Assembly: GCF_016598535.1 (NCBI RefSeq)
Contig: NZ_CP066779.1
Span: 3,100,001-3,164,000, forward strand
Reading direction: 5' to 3'
DNA from: Rhodococcus sp. P-2
GTDB taxonomy: Bacteria; Actinomycetota; Actinomycetes; Mycobacteriales; Mycobacteriaceae
Length of the DNA stretch: 64,000 nucleotides
Shown in pieces: positions 54,238 through 63,857 of this stretch. A program made the translations under genes and the position numbers. Below the pieces are notes generated by a model that did not search any database, was not told the DNA's origin, and saw nothing but the letters and a program-made list of their open reading frames with translations. Every line of letters begins with the position of its first letter. The stretch's first letter is position 1.

Positions 54238-57200
54238 ATGACTGAAGATTCAACTAATCCCGCGATCGCGATAGTCGGGATGAGCATGTGGTCTCCCGGA
54301 GCCCATGATCTGCAAGGATTTTGGGAGAACGTCCTCGCGCGTCGGATGCAATTCCGAAAGTTTCCCGAGTCACGGATGTCCCTCGACGACTACTGGAGCG
54401 CGAGCCCTGACGACGTCGACAAGACATACGCCGACCGCGGCGCGTTCATGGATGGTTTCGAATTCGACTGGGTCGGTCGCCGGATACCGGAGCGGACCTT
54501 CAAGTCGACAGATCTCACGCACTGGTTGGCCCTGGAAACAGCACTCGGGGCTTTGACGGACGCGGGGTACAGCCGAGGATCGGTGCCCACCGGACGCAGC
54601 GCCGCAATCGTCGGCAACTCCCTCACCGGTGAAGAATCCCGGATGTGGTCGATGCGTTTGCGGTGGCCTTACGTCAAGCGCGCACTCGCTGTGGCAGCCG
54701 AAGCACGCCAGTTGGACCCTTCTGTCGTCGATGCTCTCGCCGAAACGATGGAAGAGGTCTACAAAGGCCCATTGGTGGAGCCGAGTGAAGACACCCTGGC
54801 CGGGATGTTGTCGAACACGATTGCAGGCCGGATCTGCAATTACCTCGATTTCAACGGCGGCGGGTACGTCGTGGACGGTGCGTGCGCGTCCGGAATGCTC
54901 GCGGTGGCGACTGCCGCCGAAAAGCTGGCGTCCGGCGCGGCCGACTTCGTCTTGGCCGGTGGAGTCGACGTCAGCCTGGATCCTTTGGAACTGGTGGGAT
55001 TCGCCCGTTTGGGTGCACTGACCCGTGGCGACATGAACGTGTACGACGCAAGCCGAAGCGGATTCATCCCGGGTGAAGGTTGCGGATTCGTGGCCTTGAA
55101 ACGACTCGAGGACGCCAGGGCGGACGGCGACTACGTGTACGCGACGATTCGCGGCTGGGGCATCTCCACCGATGGCAAGGGTGGAATTACCAAGCCCCGC
55201 GCCGAAACTCAGGCCGAAATGATCCGTCGCGCATATTCGGGAGCGGGATTCGCGGCCGGCGAGGTTGCCTTTGTCGAAGGACACGGAACTGGTACTCCCG
55301 TCGGGGACCCTGTCGAATTGGCCGGCGTCCAGCAAGCCGCGCAGACGGACGGGCCCGTCGAGGCTCGCAGCATCGGCATGACGTCGCTGAAGTCGCTGAT
55401 CGGGCACACGAAGGCGGCGTCGGGCATCCTTGCGCTGATCAAGGCGACCATGGCCGTCAATCAACGAATCCTTCCGCCGCTCGCCGGTTGCACCGACCCG
55501 AACCCGGCGTTCGCAACCGAAGCACCGGCACTCTTTCCGCTTGTCAACGGCGAGATCAGAGATCCGTCGGAGAAGATGCGTGCCGGTGCGCAAGCCATGG
55601 GTTTCGGCGGTATCAACTGCCATGTCGCCATCGAATCGGCTGATGCACCGTCCAGCAAGCTGACACCCTCGCGGGACGTCCGCACGATGATGGCGTCGTA
55701 CCAGGACACCGAGGTATTTGTTCTCTCCGCGGATTCGGCCGTGGACTTGGCGACGCGAGCGCGCGATGTCGCAGATCTGGCAGTTCCGTTGAGTGTTGCC
55801 GAACTGCTGGACTTTTCGGCGAAGCTCTCGCGAGTGATCTCGCCGACGGCACCCTTCCGCGCTGCAGTGGTGGCTGGTCGTCCCGCGCAGTTGGCCGAAC
55901 GCATGCGTCAGCTAGCCGTGATCTGCGAGAACTCCGCTCCCGCTTCCGGCCAGGTGAAGGTCGTGAGCAACGAGATCTCGATCTCGAACAACGTTCGCCA
56001 CGACATCGGATTCCTGTTCCCTGGACAGGGATCCCAACAACTCGAGATGGCTCGTGTGCTGATCGAGCGCTTCGAGTGGGCACGCGAACTGGCGGCCAAG
56101 GCGGACGGCTGGTTGGAGGGAGTCGGAGCGGAGGCGATCACGCCGCGGATTCTGCGGAACCCGGTCAAGAGCGCTGACGCTGCGGAATTGGCGAAGTGGA
56201 AGCTGGACCTCGCCCAGACGCAGTTCACCCAGCCCGCCGTCGCCTTGGCTTCGCTGCTCTGGTTCGAGTACCTCCGACGATTGGGTGTCACACCCAGTGC
56301 CGTCGCCGGCCACAGTCTCGGGGAGTTGACCGCACTCTACGCGGCAGGAGCTTACGACCAGAAGACGCTGATCACCTTGGCTGCGGCGAAGGGCGCGGCC
56401 ATGTCGGTCAGTGGTGGTGGAAACGGCGCAATGGCGAGCCTGGCCTGTGACCGATCGACGGCCGAGGCGATCATCGCGGAAGCAAAGGGTTACGCGACCG
56501 TCGCGAATCTGAATACGCCTACGCAGACTGTGGTTTCGGGAACCAAGGATGCAGTCGACGCTGTGGTTGCCATCGCGAAGGCGCGCGGAGTGTCGGCTCA
56601 GGCGCTTGCCGTGTCGAATGCTTTCCACTCCGAGATGATGAACGAGGCCGAACGGGAGCTCAAGTCCACTGCGCCCGTTGACGAGCAAGTCGATTCGTTG
56701 ACTTGCACCGTGTATTCCTGCGTCGAAGGGGAACGCGTGCAGACGCCACTGGCACTTCGCGAATTGGTCACCAAACAGGTTGTCTCACCGGTCGACTGGG
56801 TCAAGACGGTAAGTGGGATCTCGCAGGAGGTGGACCTGCTCGTCGAGGTCGGACCCGGCCGTGTGCTGACCGGGCTCACCAAGGCGATCAATGGGACCGA
56901 CGGCGTGCGCTGCTTCCCCGTTGCGTCCAAGTCCGGACGTGACGAGGACTTCAACGTCGCGCTGGCAGCGATGTACGTACACGGCGCTCAGGTTCGTTGG
57001 AACGAACTTTTCGACGGCCGGTTCGTGCGTGAATTCGTTCCTGCCGATCAGAAGGTGTTCATCGAGAACCTGGCCGAGGCGAAGCTGTCGGTTACATCTG
57101 CTCCCGAACCGCTCGAACTGGGTACGTCCGGCGGGGATCCGGCTGCGGCGCTGGCCGATTACCTGAGCCGGCGCGGGACCTTCCTCGTCGACGTGATTCG

Positions 57201-60200
57201 TGCCGACGTGGGCAGTGGGGTGAGTGCTCCTTCATCTCCGATCCCGCAGGCCGTCACCAACGGGCACGAATCTGCAGCAGTGAAAGCTACTACGCCCGCT
57301 CCGGTTCCGGTCGTGGAAGTGCCGGCTGTCGTGGGTGCGACGTCCGTGGAAGGTGAGTTGATCAGGATCCTCGCCGACACCACGGGGTTCCCTGCCGAGT
57401 CGATCACGACGGATCTGCGTCTGCTCGATGATCTCAATCTCGACTCGATCAGTGCGGCAGAGGCTATTTCGAAGGTTGCGCACCAGTTCGAGGTTGTCGA
57501 CCTCGACCCTGCCGAGTTGGCCAATGCCACCATCGGAGAAGCAGCATCGCTGATTCTTGCGGTATCACCGAATCCCGGCTCTGCCGTTCCGGAAACGCGT
57601 TCGGTGCAGTCGGACGTATCGCGAATACTGCTCGAGGTAATCGCGGAGGACACCGGATTTCCGGTGGAGTCTCTCGACGTCGATCTCCACCTTCTGGACG
57701 ACCTGAACATGGACTCGATCAAGGCCGCCGATGCAATCGCGACGGTGGCAACACGATTGGGTGTTCAGGGCGACCTGGATCCGGCCGAACTCGTGAACGT
57801 CAGCCTGGGTGAACTGATCGAAGTGCTCGATCGGTCCGCGAAGGAGAAGTCGGGGCAGCAGCAGCCGGCTGCGCGAGCGCTGCCGGCGAAGGCGAAGGGT
57901 ATGTCAGCCGACAGCTTCACCTGGGTTCGCGATTACACCCTGGAAAAGGTTCGGAGCGAGACAGCGTTGCACGGAGTCCGAGACCTCACGGACACGACGT
58001 TTGTCGTCATCGGCGACGACGCCGGTTTGGTCGGAAGGTTGGAATCCGAACTTCGAGGTCGTGGTGCTCGGGTCGACATTCGCACATTCTCCGACAGTGC
58101 TCCTGCGCATGCGCACCACGTGGTTGCCGTAATGCCGCGCGTGACAGATGATTCCGTCACCGAACTCGGTTTGCGCCGTGGGATCGAACACATGTACAAG
58201 ATCGTTCCGGCGCAGCAAAGGGGCGGCGCGCGAACCACATTGGCAGTGGTCCAGTTCATCGATGTCGAGTTGGGCAATCCAGCGCCCGTGCCGAGTGCGG
58301 CGGCTTTTGCCGCTTCGGTGCATCACGAGCGCCCCGAGTTGGATGTACGCGTCATAGGATTCGACGGCTCGACTGCGGACGCGGAGGTGGCAGCCACCGT
58401 CGTCTCCGAGTTGGATTCGGTTGCACCCTATGTGTTTGCGACCTACGACGCCGAGATGGGACGCACGGCACTGCAACCGAAGGTTCTCACCTCGAGCGAC
58501 TACACCGTCCGCGAGAGCGGGTTGGGAAGTTCGGATGTCGTGGTCGTGACCGGTGGCGCGAAAGGCATCATGGCCCAATGTGCTCTGGCCCTCGGTCGAA
58601 AGACCGGCGCCGAACTGGTGCTGATCGGAAGCTCTCAGCGACAAGCGGGTGACGAAATCGCCTCCACTCTTGCGGACTTCACGTCTGCCGGTTTGAGCGC
58701 TCACTACTATCGCTGCAACGTCACGGATGCCGCGGCGGTGGCCGGCATCGTCGCCCAGATCGAGGTCGAGGTGGGGCCGATAACCGGGTTCGTCCACGGT
58801 GCGGGAGCGAATGTTCCGCGGCGGTTCGAGAGAGTCGACAGCGCTGTGGCTTTCACGGAGGTTGCACCTAAGGTCCTGGGCGCAGCCAACTTCGTCGAAG
58901 CGCTCGCTGATCGTGACTTGAAGCTGTTCGTGGGCTTCTCCTCCATCATCGGATTCACAGGTATGCCCGGAAACAGTTGGTATGCATACGGAAACGAGCT
59001 TCTCGATGACATGGTCGCGCGGTATGCCGCCGGTCACCCGAGGGCTCGGACGTTCTCGCTCGCGTACAGCGTGTGGGGAGAGACCGGAATGGGCGCCCGT
59101 ATGGGCAGTGTCAACCACCTCGCGAAGATGGGTGTCATGCCGATTTCGACGGCTGCGGGAGTGGATCATTTCCTTCGCCTGGTCGACAGCGGACCCGAGG
59201 CGAGTCGTATCGTCGTGACCAGTCGACTCGGCGGTCTCGACACCTGGGCGCCGGCAGCACCGGCTCTGCCGGCGGTGTCGCGATACATCGACCAAGTCGT
59301 GACGTTCGAGCCGCAGGTAGAACTGGTGACCCGGACGACGTTGTCCACCTCGGCGGATCCCTTTGTCCTCGAACATGTCTGGAAGGGATCGGCGCTGCTT
59401 CCGACGGTGTTCGGACTCGAGGCGATGTCGCAGGCAGCGGCCTATGTCACCGGACGCGTGACCCTGGGCCGCGTCCGCATCGACGACATCAAACTGGATC
59501 GACCGATCGTCGTCGACACGGTCGAGGGCACCGGAGTCGAGATCAAGGCAAGCGTCGTGGAGCAGGATCGTGATGCCGCAGGAACGCGGGTGCATGTCAC
59601 GATCGGCACCGAACGGACCGGATACGGGCGGCCCCATTTCTCGGCCGACTTCATCTTCGGGCTGGACGAAACACTGCCGGAGTTCGAGAAGGAGTTGCCG
59701 CGACCGGTGCTCGACATCGATCCGTTGGACGACCTTTACTCGTGGTTGCTGTTCCAGGAGGGCGATTTCCGCCGACTCGAAGAGATCTCGAGCCTCGATT
59801 CCGAGCACATCCTCTTCAGCGCCATTTCGCGGGCCGACCGTAAGCAGCACCTCCTCGGTGATCCTTACTTCCTCGATTCCCTGCTCCAATCGGGCCAGAT
59901 CATGGTTCCGCGGGAGATCTGCCTTCCGGTCAACATTGCGCGAATCGACATGTACGACGGACGATTCGAGGCTCGGTCGTTCACTGCGTACGCCTACGAC
60001 AAGGTGCAGACAGAGACCCACATGCAAGCCGACGTGGCGGTGGTGAAGGACGGACGAGTGGTGATGCAGCTCGAGGGATATCGCTCCCAGATTCTCTCCC
60101 ACGACGAAAGCCGTCCTACGGCTGAGGAAATCGCGGACCCGACTGCGCGCGACGCACAGATCATTCTCGACAAGCTCGCGCAGCACAGCCGGGCGTTGGG

Positions 60201-60339
60201 CGTGAAGAGCCCGCGGGTTGTGGTCGCGCATACCCCGGGGATTCACGAGTTGACCAAGTCGGAACGCCACGAGCAGGAGAAACCGATCGCCGAGGCGGCC
60301 GTGAACATTCATCTCGATGAGGATGCGGTGATCAAATGA
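54238..60339 (+). CDS. Iterative type I PKS / PUFA-synthase-like megasynthase, KS-AT-ACP-ACP-KR-DH
   Basis: A 2033-residue multidomain synthase. KS (about 6-460) has Cys216 (GACASGM), His349 (EGHGTGT) and His390 (IGHTKAA). AT (about 588-890) has Ser693 in GHSLGE. Two tandem carrier domains carry phosphopantetheine serines Ser1070 (NLDSIS) and Ser1160 (NMDSIK). KR has its NADPH motif TGGAKGI at 1438 and the Tyr-x3-Asn of WYAYGNELLD. The C-terminal double hot-dog DH has His1713 (HVWKGSALLP) and Asp1880 (DSLLQ). Single-module order with tandem ACPs is that of enediyne PKSs and PUFA synthases, implying an iterative polyene-type product. No ER or TE domain. The stop overlaps the next gene (ATGA). 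Confidence 0.93.
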   Translation: MTEDSTNPAIAIVGMSMWSPGAHDLQGFWENVLARRMQFRKFPESRMSLDDYWSASPDDVDKTYADRGAFMDGFEFDWVGRRIPERTFKSTDLTHWLALETALGALTDAGYSRGSVPTGRSAAIVGNSLTGEESRMWSMRLRWPYVKRALAVAAEARQLDPSVVDALAETMEEVYKGPLVEPSEDTLAGMLSNTIAGRICNYLDFNGGGYVVDGACASGMLAVATAAEKLASGAADFVLAGGVDVSLDPLELVGFARLGALTRGDMNVYDASRSGFIPGEGCGFVALKRLEDARADGDYVYATIRGWGISTDGKGGITKPRAETQAEMIRRAYSGAGFAAGEVAFVEGHGTGTPVGDPVELAGVQQAAQTDGPVEARSIGMTSLKSLIGHTKAASGILALIKATMAVNQRILPPLAGCTDPNPAFATEAPALFPLVNGEIRDPSEKMRAGAQAMGFGGINCHVAIESADAPSSKLTPSRDVRTMMASYQDTEVFVLSADSAVDLATRARDVADLAVPLSVAELLDFSAKLSRVISPTAPFRAAVVAGRPAQLAERMRQLAVICENSAPASGQVKVVSNEISISNNVRHDIGFLFPGQGSQQLEMARVLIERFEWARELAAKADGWLEGVGAEAITPRILRNPVKSADAAELAKWKLDLAQTQFTQPAVALASLLWFEYLRRLGVTPSAVAGHSLGELTALYAAGAYDQKTLITLAAAKGAAMSVSGGGNGAMASLACDRSTAEAIIAEAKGYATVANLNTPTQTVVSGTKDAVDAVVAIAKARGVSAQALAVSNAFHSEMMNEAERELKSTAPVDEQVDSLTCTVYSCVEGERVQTPLALRELVTKQVVSPVDWVKTVSGISQEVDLLVEVGPGRVLTGLTKAINGTDGVRCFPVASKSGRDEDFNVALAAMYVHGAQVRWNELFDGRFVREFVPADQKVFIENLAEAKLSVTSAPEPLELGTSGGDPAAALADYLSRRGTFLVDVIRADVGSGVSAPSSPIPQAVTNGHESAAVKATTPAPVPVVEVPAVVGATSVEGELIRILADTTGFPAESITTDLRLLDDLNLDSISAAEAISKVAHQFEVVDLDPAELANATIGEAASLILAVSPNPGSAVPETRSVQSDVSRILLEVIAEDTGFPVESLDVDLHLLDDLNMDSIKAADAIATVATRLGVQGDLDPAELVNVSLGELIEVLDRSAKEKSGQQQPAARALPAKAKGMSADSFTWVRDYTLEKVRSETALHGVRDLTDTTFVVIGDDAGLVGRLESELRGRGARVDIRTFSDSAPAHAHHVVAVMPRVTDDSVTELGLRRGIEHMYKIVPAQQRGGARTTLAVVQFIDVELGNPAPVPSAAAFAASVHHERPELDVRVIGFDGSTADAEVAATVVSELDSVAPYVFATYDAEMGRTALQPKVLTSSDYTVRESGLGSSDVVVVTGGAKGIMAQCALALGRKTGAELVLIGSSQRQAGDEIASTLADFTSAGLSAHYYRCNVTDAAAVAGIVAQIEVEVGPITGFVHGAGANVPRRFERVDSAVAFTEVAPKVLGAANFVEALADRDLKLFVGFSSIIGFTGMPGNSWYAYGNELLDDMVARYAAGHPRARTFSLAYSVWGETGMGARMGSVNHLAKMGVMPISTAAGVDHFLRLVDSGPEASRIVVTSRLGGLDTWAPAAPALPAVSRYIDQVVTFEPQVELVTRTTLSTSADPFVLEHVWKGSALLPTVFGLEAMSQAAAYVTGRVTLGRVRIDDIKLDRPIVVDTVEGTGVEIKASVVEQDRDAAGTRVHVTIGTERTGYGRPHFSADFIFGLDETLPEFEKELPRPVLDIDPLDDLYSWLLFQEGDFRRLEEISSLDSEHILFSAISRADRKQHLLGDPYFLDSLLQSGQIMVPREICLPVNIARIDMYDGRFEARSFTAYAYDKVQTETHMQADVAVVKDGRVVMQLEGYRSQILSHDESRPTAEEIADPTARDAQIILDKLAQHSRALGVKSPRVVVAHTPGIHELTKSERHEQEKPIAEAAVNIHLDEDAVIK

Positions 60340-61892
60340 GCAATGCCTTTGCCATCGAATGGCAGGAAACCGGAAAGCCCGTCGTTGTCGGTGACGTTCC
60401 ACCCTCTGTGGATGTCTCGCTCTCGCACGACGGCAGTAAGTCACTCAGTTCGGCCGGCGACTGGCCTCAGGGGTGCGACATCGAACCGATTCGTTCCCGG
60501 ACCGTCGTGCAGTGGAAGGCGCTTCTGGGGTCGGCACGGATTCCGCTGCTCGACGAGTTGATCGCAGGCGGCGAATCACTCGATCGTGCGGGAACCAGGT
60601 TGTGGGCGGCGGCCGAGGCGATCCGAAAGGCCACGGGGCAGATGTCGGTTTCTCTGGCGATGGGCGCCAGAGAGGACGACGCAGTGACCTTCCGCGGCGG
60701 CGCAGAGGCAAGCGTGGTGGTTCTGACCTTTCCAGCTCTGTTGACGGACAACGAGGAGCGGATTCTCGCGTTCGTGACTCATGAGGAGGATGCGGAAGAA
60801 CCGGCGCAGGACTCGGCACCGCAGTTCGACTCCGGCCCGTTGTCGGCGAATTCTCTCGCGCAGTTCGATCCGATGGCGTACGGCTCCGACGTGCATGTGG
60901 TGGCCCGAAGCGGCTATCCGGCGGTGTCGATCCGATTCCCCGTCGGGTTCCGGGACGCGTGCAACGTCGGTGGATCAGTGGGGTTCGCGAGCTTCGCGCT
61001 GTGGTTGGGCGCTTTGCGAGAGAGGGGAACCGGACCGATCTCGAAGCAGATCGTGGAGGACATGGCGACGGGTCGTTGGGGGATGGTGACCAACAACTCC
61101 GAGGTGTTCATCGATGCGAACCTGTACACCGACGACATCGTCGAGGGGACGATCTGGATCACTGAGCTCACCGGTCCGGACCGGGCAACGACCAATCTGC
61201 ATGTGGAATGGTGCCGGGTCGACGGTGAGACGCGCACTCATATCGGGTGGAGTGCGATGCAGACGACGTGGGTGGAAATCCTTTCCCACGGTGTGGTGGC
61301 GGCACGGCCGATGCCGCAGTATTTCCACGATTTCATCGAGCCGATGACGATTCCGACGGGGGCGAAGAACATCGCTGTCCCCACAGAACCGACGGACGTC
61401 GATCGTGGTTCCTTGATCCGCTCGGCTCCGATGGTGCCGCGCAATCCGTACCTGCTCGAATCCGAGGTGTTCTCGACGACGTTGCAGGACGGAAATGTCG
61501 TGGGCAACATCTACTTCGGCAACTATTACATCTGGCAGTCGAGGGTTCGGGACAAATTCCTCGTCCGTTCTCAGCGTGAAGCCATGGCGGCAAGAGGTGC
61601 TCTCGGGGAACTGCGTTGTGTGCACACAAGGGTGGAGCATCTGCGCGAGGTCATGCCGTTCGACGACGTCCTGGTCACGATGTCCTTGGCTGCCCTCTAC
61701 GAGCGGGGGATCGACCTCGAGTTCGAGTACTTCAAGGTCAATCCGGACGGATCACGGGAGAAGCTCGCGATCGCTCGGCACAGAACTGTCTGGACGGTGC
61801 CGGGCGCTCCGGGAGAACTGGAAATCTCTCCGCCGTCGAAACTTCCGCAGTCACTGATCGATTCGGTGCTGGAGGCGATCGACGGAAAGTAG
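60336..61892 (+). CDS. PPTase-like domain fused to two hot-dog thioesterase domains
   Basis: A 518-residue partner of the synthase. Residues 1-150 resemble a 4'-phosphopantetheinyl transferase: SLSH (28-31), GCDIE (46-50) and LWAAAEAIRKATG (89-101), where the usual WxxKE Lys is Ala92-93 region but Glu94 and Lys98 remain. Residues about 190-335 (FRDACNVGGSVGFASFALWL) and 375-500 (GNVVGNIYFGNYYIWQSRVR) are two hot-dog domains related to the thioesterases of enediyne clusters (CalE7/DynE7-like). The set would activate the carrier domains and release the product. In enediyne PKSs the PPTase is fused to the synthase; here it is fused to the release enzyme. Confidence 0.8.
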   Translation: MSNAFAIEWQETGKPVVVGDVPPSVDVSLSHDGSKSLSSAGDWPQGCDIEPIRSRTVVQWKALLGSARIPLLDELIAGGESLDRAGTRLWAAAEAIRKATGQMSVSLAMGAREDDAVTFRGGAEASVVVLTFPALLTDNEERILAFVTHEEDAEEPAQDSAPQFDSGPLSANSLAQFDPMAYGSDVHVVARSGYPAVSIRFPVGFRDACNVGGSVGFASFALWLGALRERGTGPISKQIVEDMATGRWGMVTNNSEVFIDANLYTDDIVEGTIWITELTGPDRATTNLHVEWCRVDGETRTHIGWSAMQTTWVEILSHGVVAARPMPQYFHDFIEPMTIPTGAKNIAVPTEPTDVDRGSLIRSAPMVPRNPYLLESEVFSTTLQDGNVVGNIYFGNYYIWQSRVRDKFLVRSQREAMAARGALGELRCVHTRVEHLREVMPFDDVLVTMSLAALYERGIDLEFEYFKVNPDGSREKLAIARHRTVWTVPGAPGELEISPPSKLPQSLIDSVLEAIDGK

Positions 61893-61922
61893 ACGGGGGT
61901 TTTCCGAGATCGAAGTGGAGAG

Positions 61923-61959
61923 ACGGGTTGCGTTTTCCTTGCCGGAGAACACAACCCGT
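61923..61959. terminator. Hairpin between thioesterase and multicopper oxidase genes
   Basis: ACGGGTTG (61923-61930) pairs with CAACCCGT (61952-61959); the inner GTTTTCC and GGAGAAC pair with one wobble across a 5-base loop. The imperfect 15-16 base stem ends 20 bases before the oxidase ATG. It may terminate some synthase transcripts or protect the oxidase mRNA. Confidence 0.5.
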
Positions 61960-61979
61960 TTCGATGGGGAGGGGTATGT

Positions 61980-63857
61980 ATGGGTATCGGGGTTTCGAGA
62001 AGGTCGGTTCTGAAGGGGTCGGTAGTCGGCACGGCGGCGATTGCATTGGGTGCAAAGGCAAGTGCTGTTCCGTCCGGGAGTGCGGACGTCGAGTCACCGT
62101 TGATTTTTCATTCGCCGGAGTTCGAGCCGTTCTGTGACGAACTGCCCTCGTTGTCGACGCTTTCCGGAAACGAGATCACGCTGACAGCGCAAGTCGGGCA
62201 ACATGCTTTTCATCGGGATTTTCCATCGTCCCCAGCACTGTCGTACCGCAGCGGAGAGATCGGTGGCGGTTTTCTGGGCCCGACCGTCGAGGCGTATTCC
62301 GGCGAGCCGATCATGGTGACGTTCGAGAACGATCTGACCGGATATCCGTTGGCCGCGGACATGGATATGACGCTGCACGGAATGCAGGCCGACTTCCGCG
62401 CGAACCCGCCGACGTCGTTGCACTTGCACGGAGGAGTCACTTCACCCGAGAGCGACGGCCACCCGGAGCTGCTCGTGATGCCGGGACAGGCTGCGATGCA
62501 TCACTTTTCGCACGGTCAGGAAGCCGCGCACCTCTGGTATCACGATCATGCGATGGGCATCACCCGGCTCAACGTCTACGCCGGTCTGATCGGCAACTAT
62601 TTGATCAGGGATGAATTCGACACCGGCAAGCTGGGAAACCCGTTGGGGTTGCCGGCCAAGGAATTCGAGATCCCATTGATCCTGCAGGAGAAGATCTTCA
62701 CACCGACCGGCGCCCTGAACGGCCGATCCACCATCTTGATCCCGGAAGGATCGTGGGAAGGCGGAGCCGTGGGCGACGTCGGCTTGGTCAACGGCAAGGT
62801 GTGGCCGGAACTGGCTGTGGCTCGGGGCCTTTACCGTTTCCGGATCGTCAATGCGTCGTCGGCAAGTGTGTGGAATCTTCACTTCTCGAACATGATGACG
62901 TTCTGGGTCATCGGTAACGACGCCGGAATGCTCGACGCGCCCGTCGCGGTCAATGCCTTCCGCTGCGCACCGGGGGAGCGGTACGACCTCCTCGTCGATT
63001 TCACCGGACTGTCGGAGGGATCGACGGTGGAGCTTCGCAACGACGAGGCGCCCCCGCTACCCGCTGCTGTCATCGGTGAAGTGACGATGCCGCTGTTCTG
63101 CCGGTTTCGCGGCGACCCCAGGCGCGGATTCACCGGTGGTGTTCCGTCGCAGCTGCGCGGTGGACGCCGGCAACGTGACGTTCTCGCCCCGTTGGAGCAG
63201 CCGACGGTAATTCGCACGGTGACGGTCAGCCAGCAACTGGAACTGCGGAATCCACCGGCTCAGATGACTCTGAACAACCTGACGTTCAGCACCACCGACG
63301 TCGAGAGGCCGCGGCAAGGCACCGTCGAGCAGTGGAACATCGTCAACACCACGCCTGACCCGCATCCGATACACCTGCACCTGGTGAATTTCCGGATTCT
63401 CGGCAGAACGCCGATGCGGACGTTGGAGTACCTGATCCGTCATCCCCAGCCGACGATCGGCAACAAGTGGACTCCGTCTCCCGACGGGTTCGAGGCGGGG
63501 CCGATGATCTCGCCGGCGCCGTGGGAAGCAGGGATGAAGGACACCGTCAGGGTGGACGGTGGCACGGTCACGCGGATCATCGTGCGATTCCCCACCGCAG
63601 ACGAGTTGGGTTTCGATCCCGACGCGATGTTCGATCGACTACCGAAGGCTGTCATGACGGGCGGTGCGATGACGGGCGGTGCGATGACGGGCGGTGCGAT
63701 GACGGGCGGTGCGATGACGGGCGGCGATCAGGCGCATCAGGGAAACGGGCACCACGGTATGAGTGACCCTGGTCGACTCCAGGGGTACGTGTGGCACTGC
63801 CACCTGCTCGATCACGAAGATCACGACATGATGTTGCCCTATCGCATCGTGCCGTGA
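61980..63857 (+). CDS. Tat-exported multicopper oxidase (CotA/PhsA-like)
   Basis: A 625-residue multicopper oxidase. A twin-arginine signal (GVSRRSVLKGSVVGTAAIAL) sends it folded across the membrane. The copper motifs are LHLHGG, WYHDHAMG, HPIHLHLV and HCHLLDHEDHDMM; the last gives the type 1 Cys, two His and axial Met, so T1 and trinuclear sites are complete. CotA, bilirubin oxidase and phenoxazinone synthase are the nearest kinds, enzymes that oxidise phenolic or metal substrates with O2. A Met-rich MTGGA repeat precedes the last motif. ATG at 61980 has a GGGGAGGGG site. It may oxidise the polyketide or serve copper tolerance. Confidence 0.92.
   Translation: MGIGVSRRSVLKGSVVGTAAIALGAKASAVPSGSADVESPLIFHSPEFEPFCDELPSLSTLSGNEITLTAQVGQHAFHRDFPSSPALSYRSGEIGGGFLGPTVEAYSGEPIMVTFENDLTGYPLAADMDMTLHGMQADFRANPPTSLHLHGGVTSPESDGHPELLVMPGQAAMHHFSHGQEAAHLWYHDHAMGITRLNVYAGLIGNYLIRDEFDTGKLGNPLGLPAKEFEIPLILQEKIFTPTGALNGRSTILIPEGSWEGGAVGDVGLVNGKVWPELAVARGLYRFRIVNASSASVWNLHFSNMMTFWVIGNDAGMLDAPVAVNAFRCAPGERYDLLVDFTGLSEGSTVELRNDEAPPLPAAVIGEVTMPLFCRFRGDPRRGFTGGVPSQLRGGRRQRDVLAPLEQPTVIRTVTVSQQLELRNPPAQMTLNNLTFSTTDVERPRQGTVEQWNIVNTTPDPHPIHLHLVNFRILGRTPMRTLEYLIRHPQPTIGNKWTPSPDGFEAGPMISPAPWEAGMKDTVRVDGGTVTRIIVRFPTADELGFDPDAMFDRLPKAVMTGGAMTGGAMTGGAMTGGAMTGGDQAHQGNGHHGMSDPGRLQGYVWHCHLLDHEDHDMMLPYRIVP
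63654..63725 (+). repeat. 15-base tandem repeat coding MTGGA inside the oxidase gene
   Basis: Four exact copies of ATGACGGGCGGTGCG plus a partial fifth encode MTGGA x4 then MTGGD. The repeat lies between the last cupredoxin strand region and a His-rich linker (HQGNGHHGM) just before the C-terminal copper motif. Perfect DNA identity of the copies suggests recent slippage and likely length variation among strains. Confidence 0.93.

Noticed and set aside
57904-60444. 846-codon minus-strand frame opposite the synthase
   Set aside because: Antisense artefact with Arg/His-rich composition; the plus strand encodes clear KR and DH domains.
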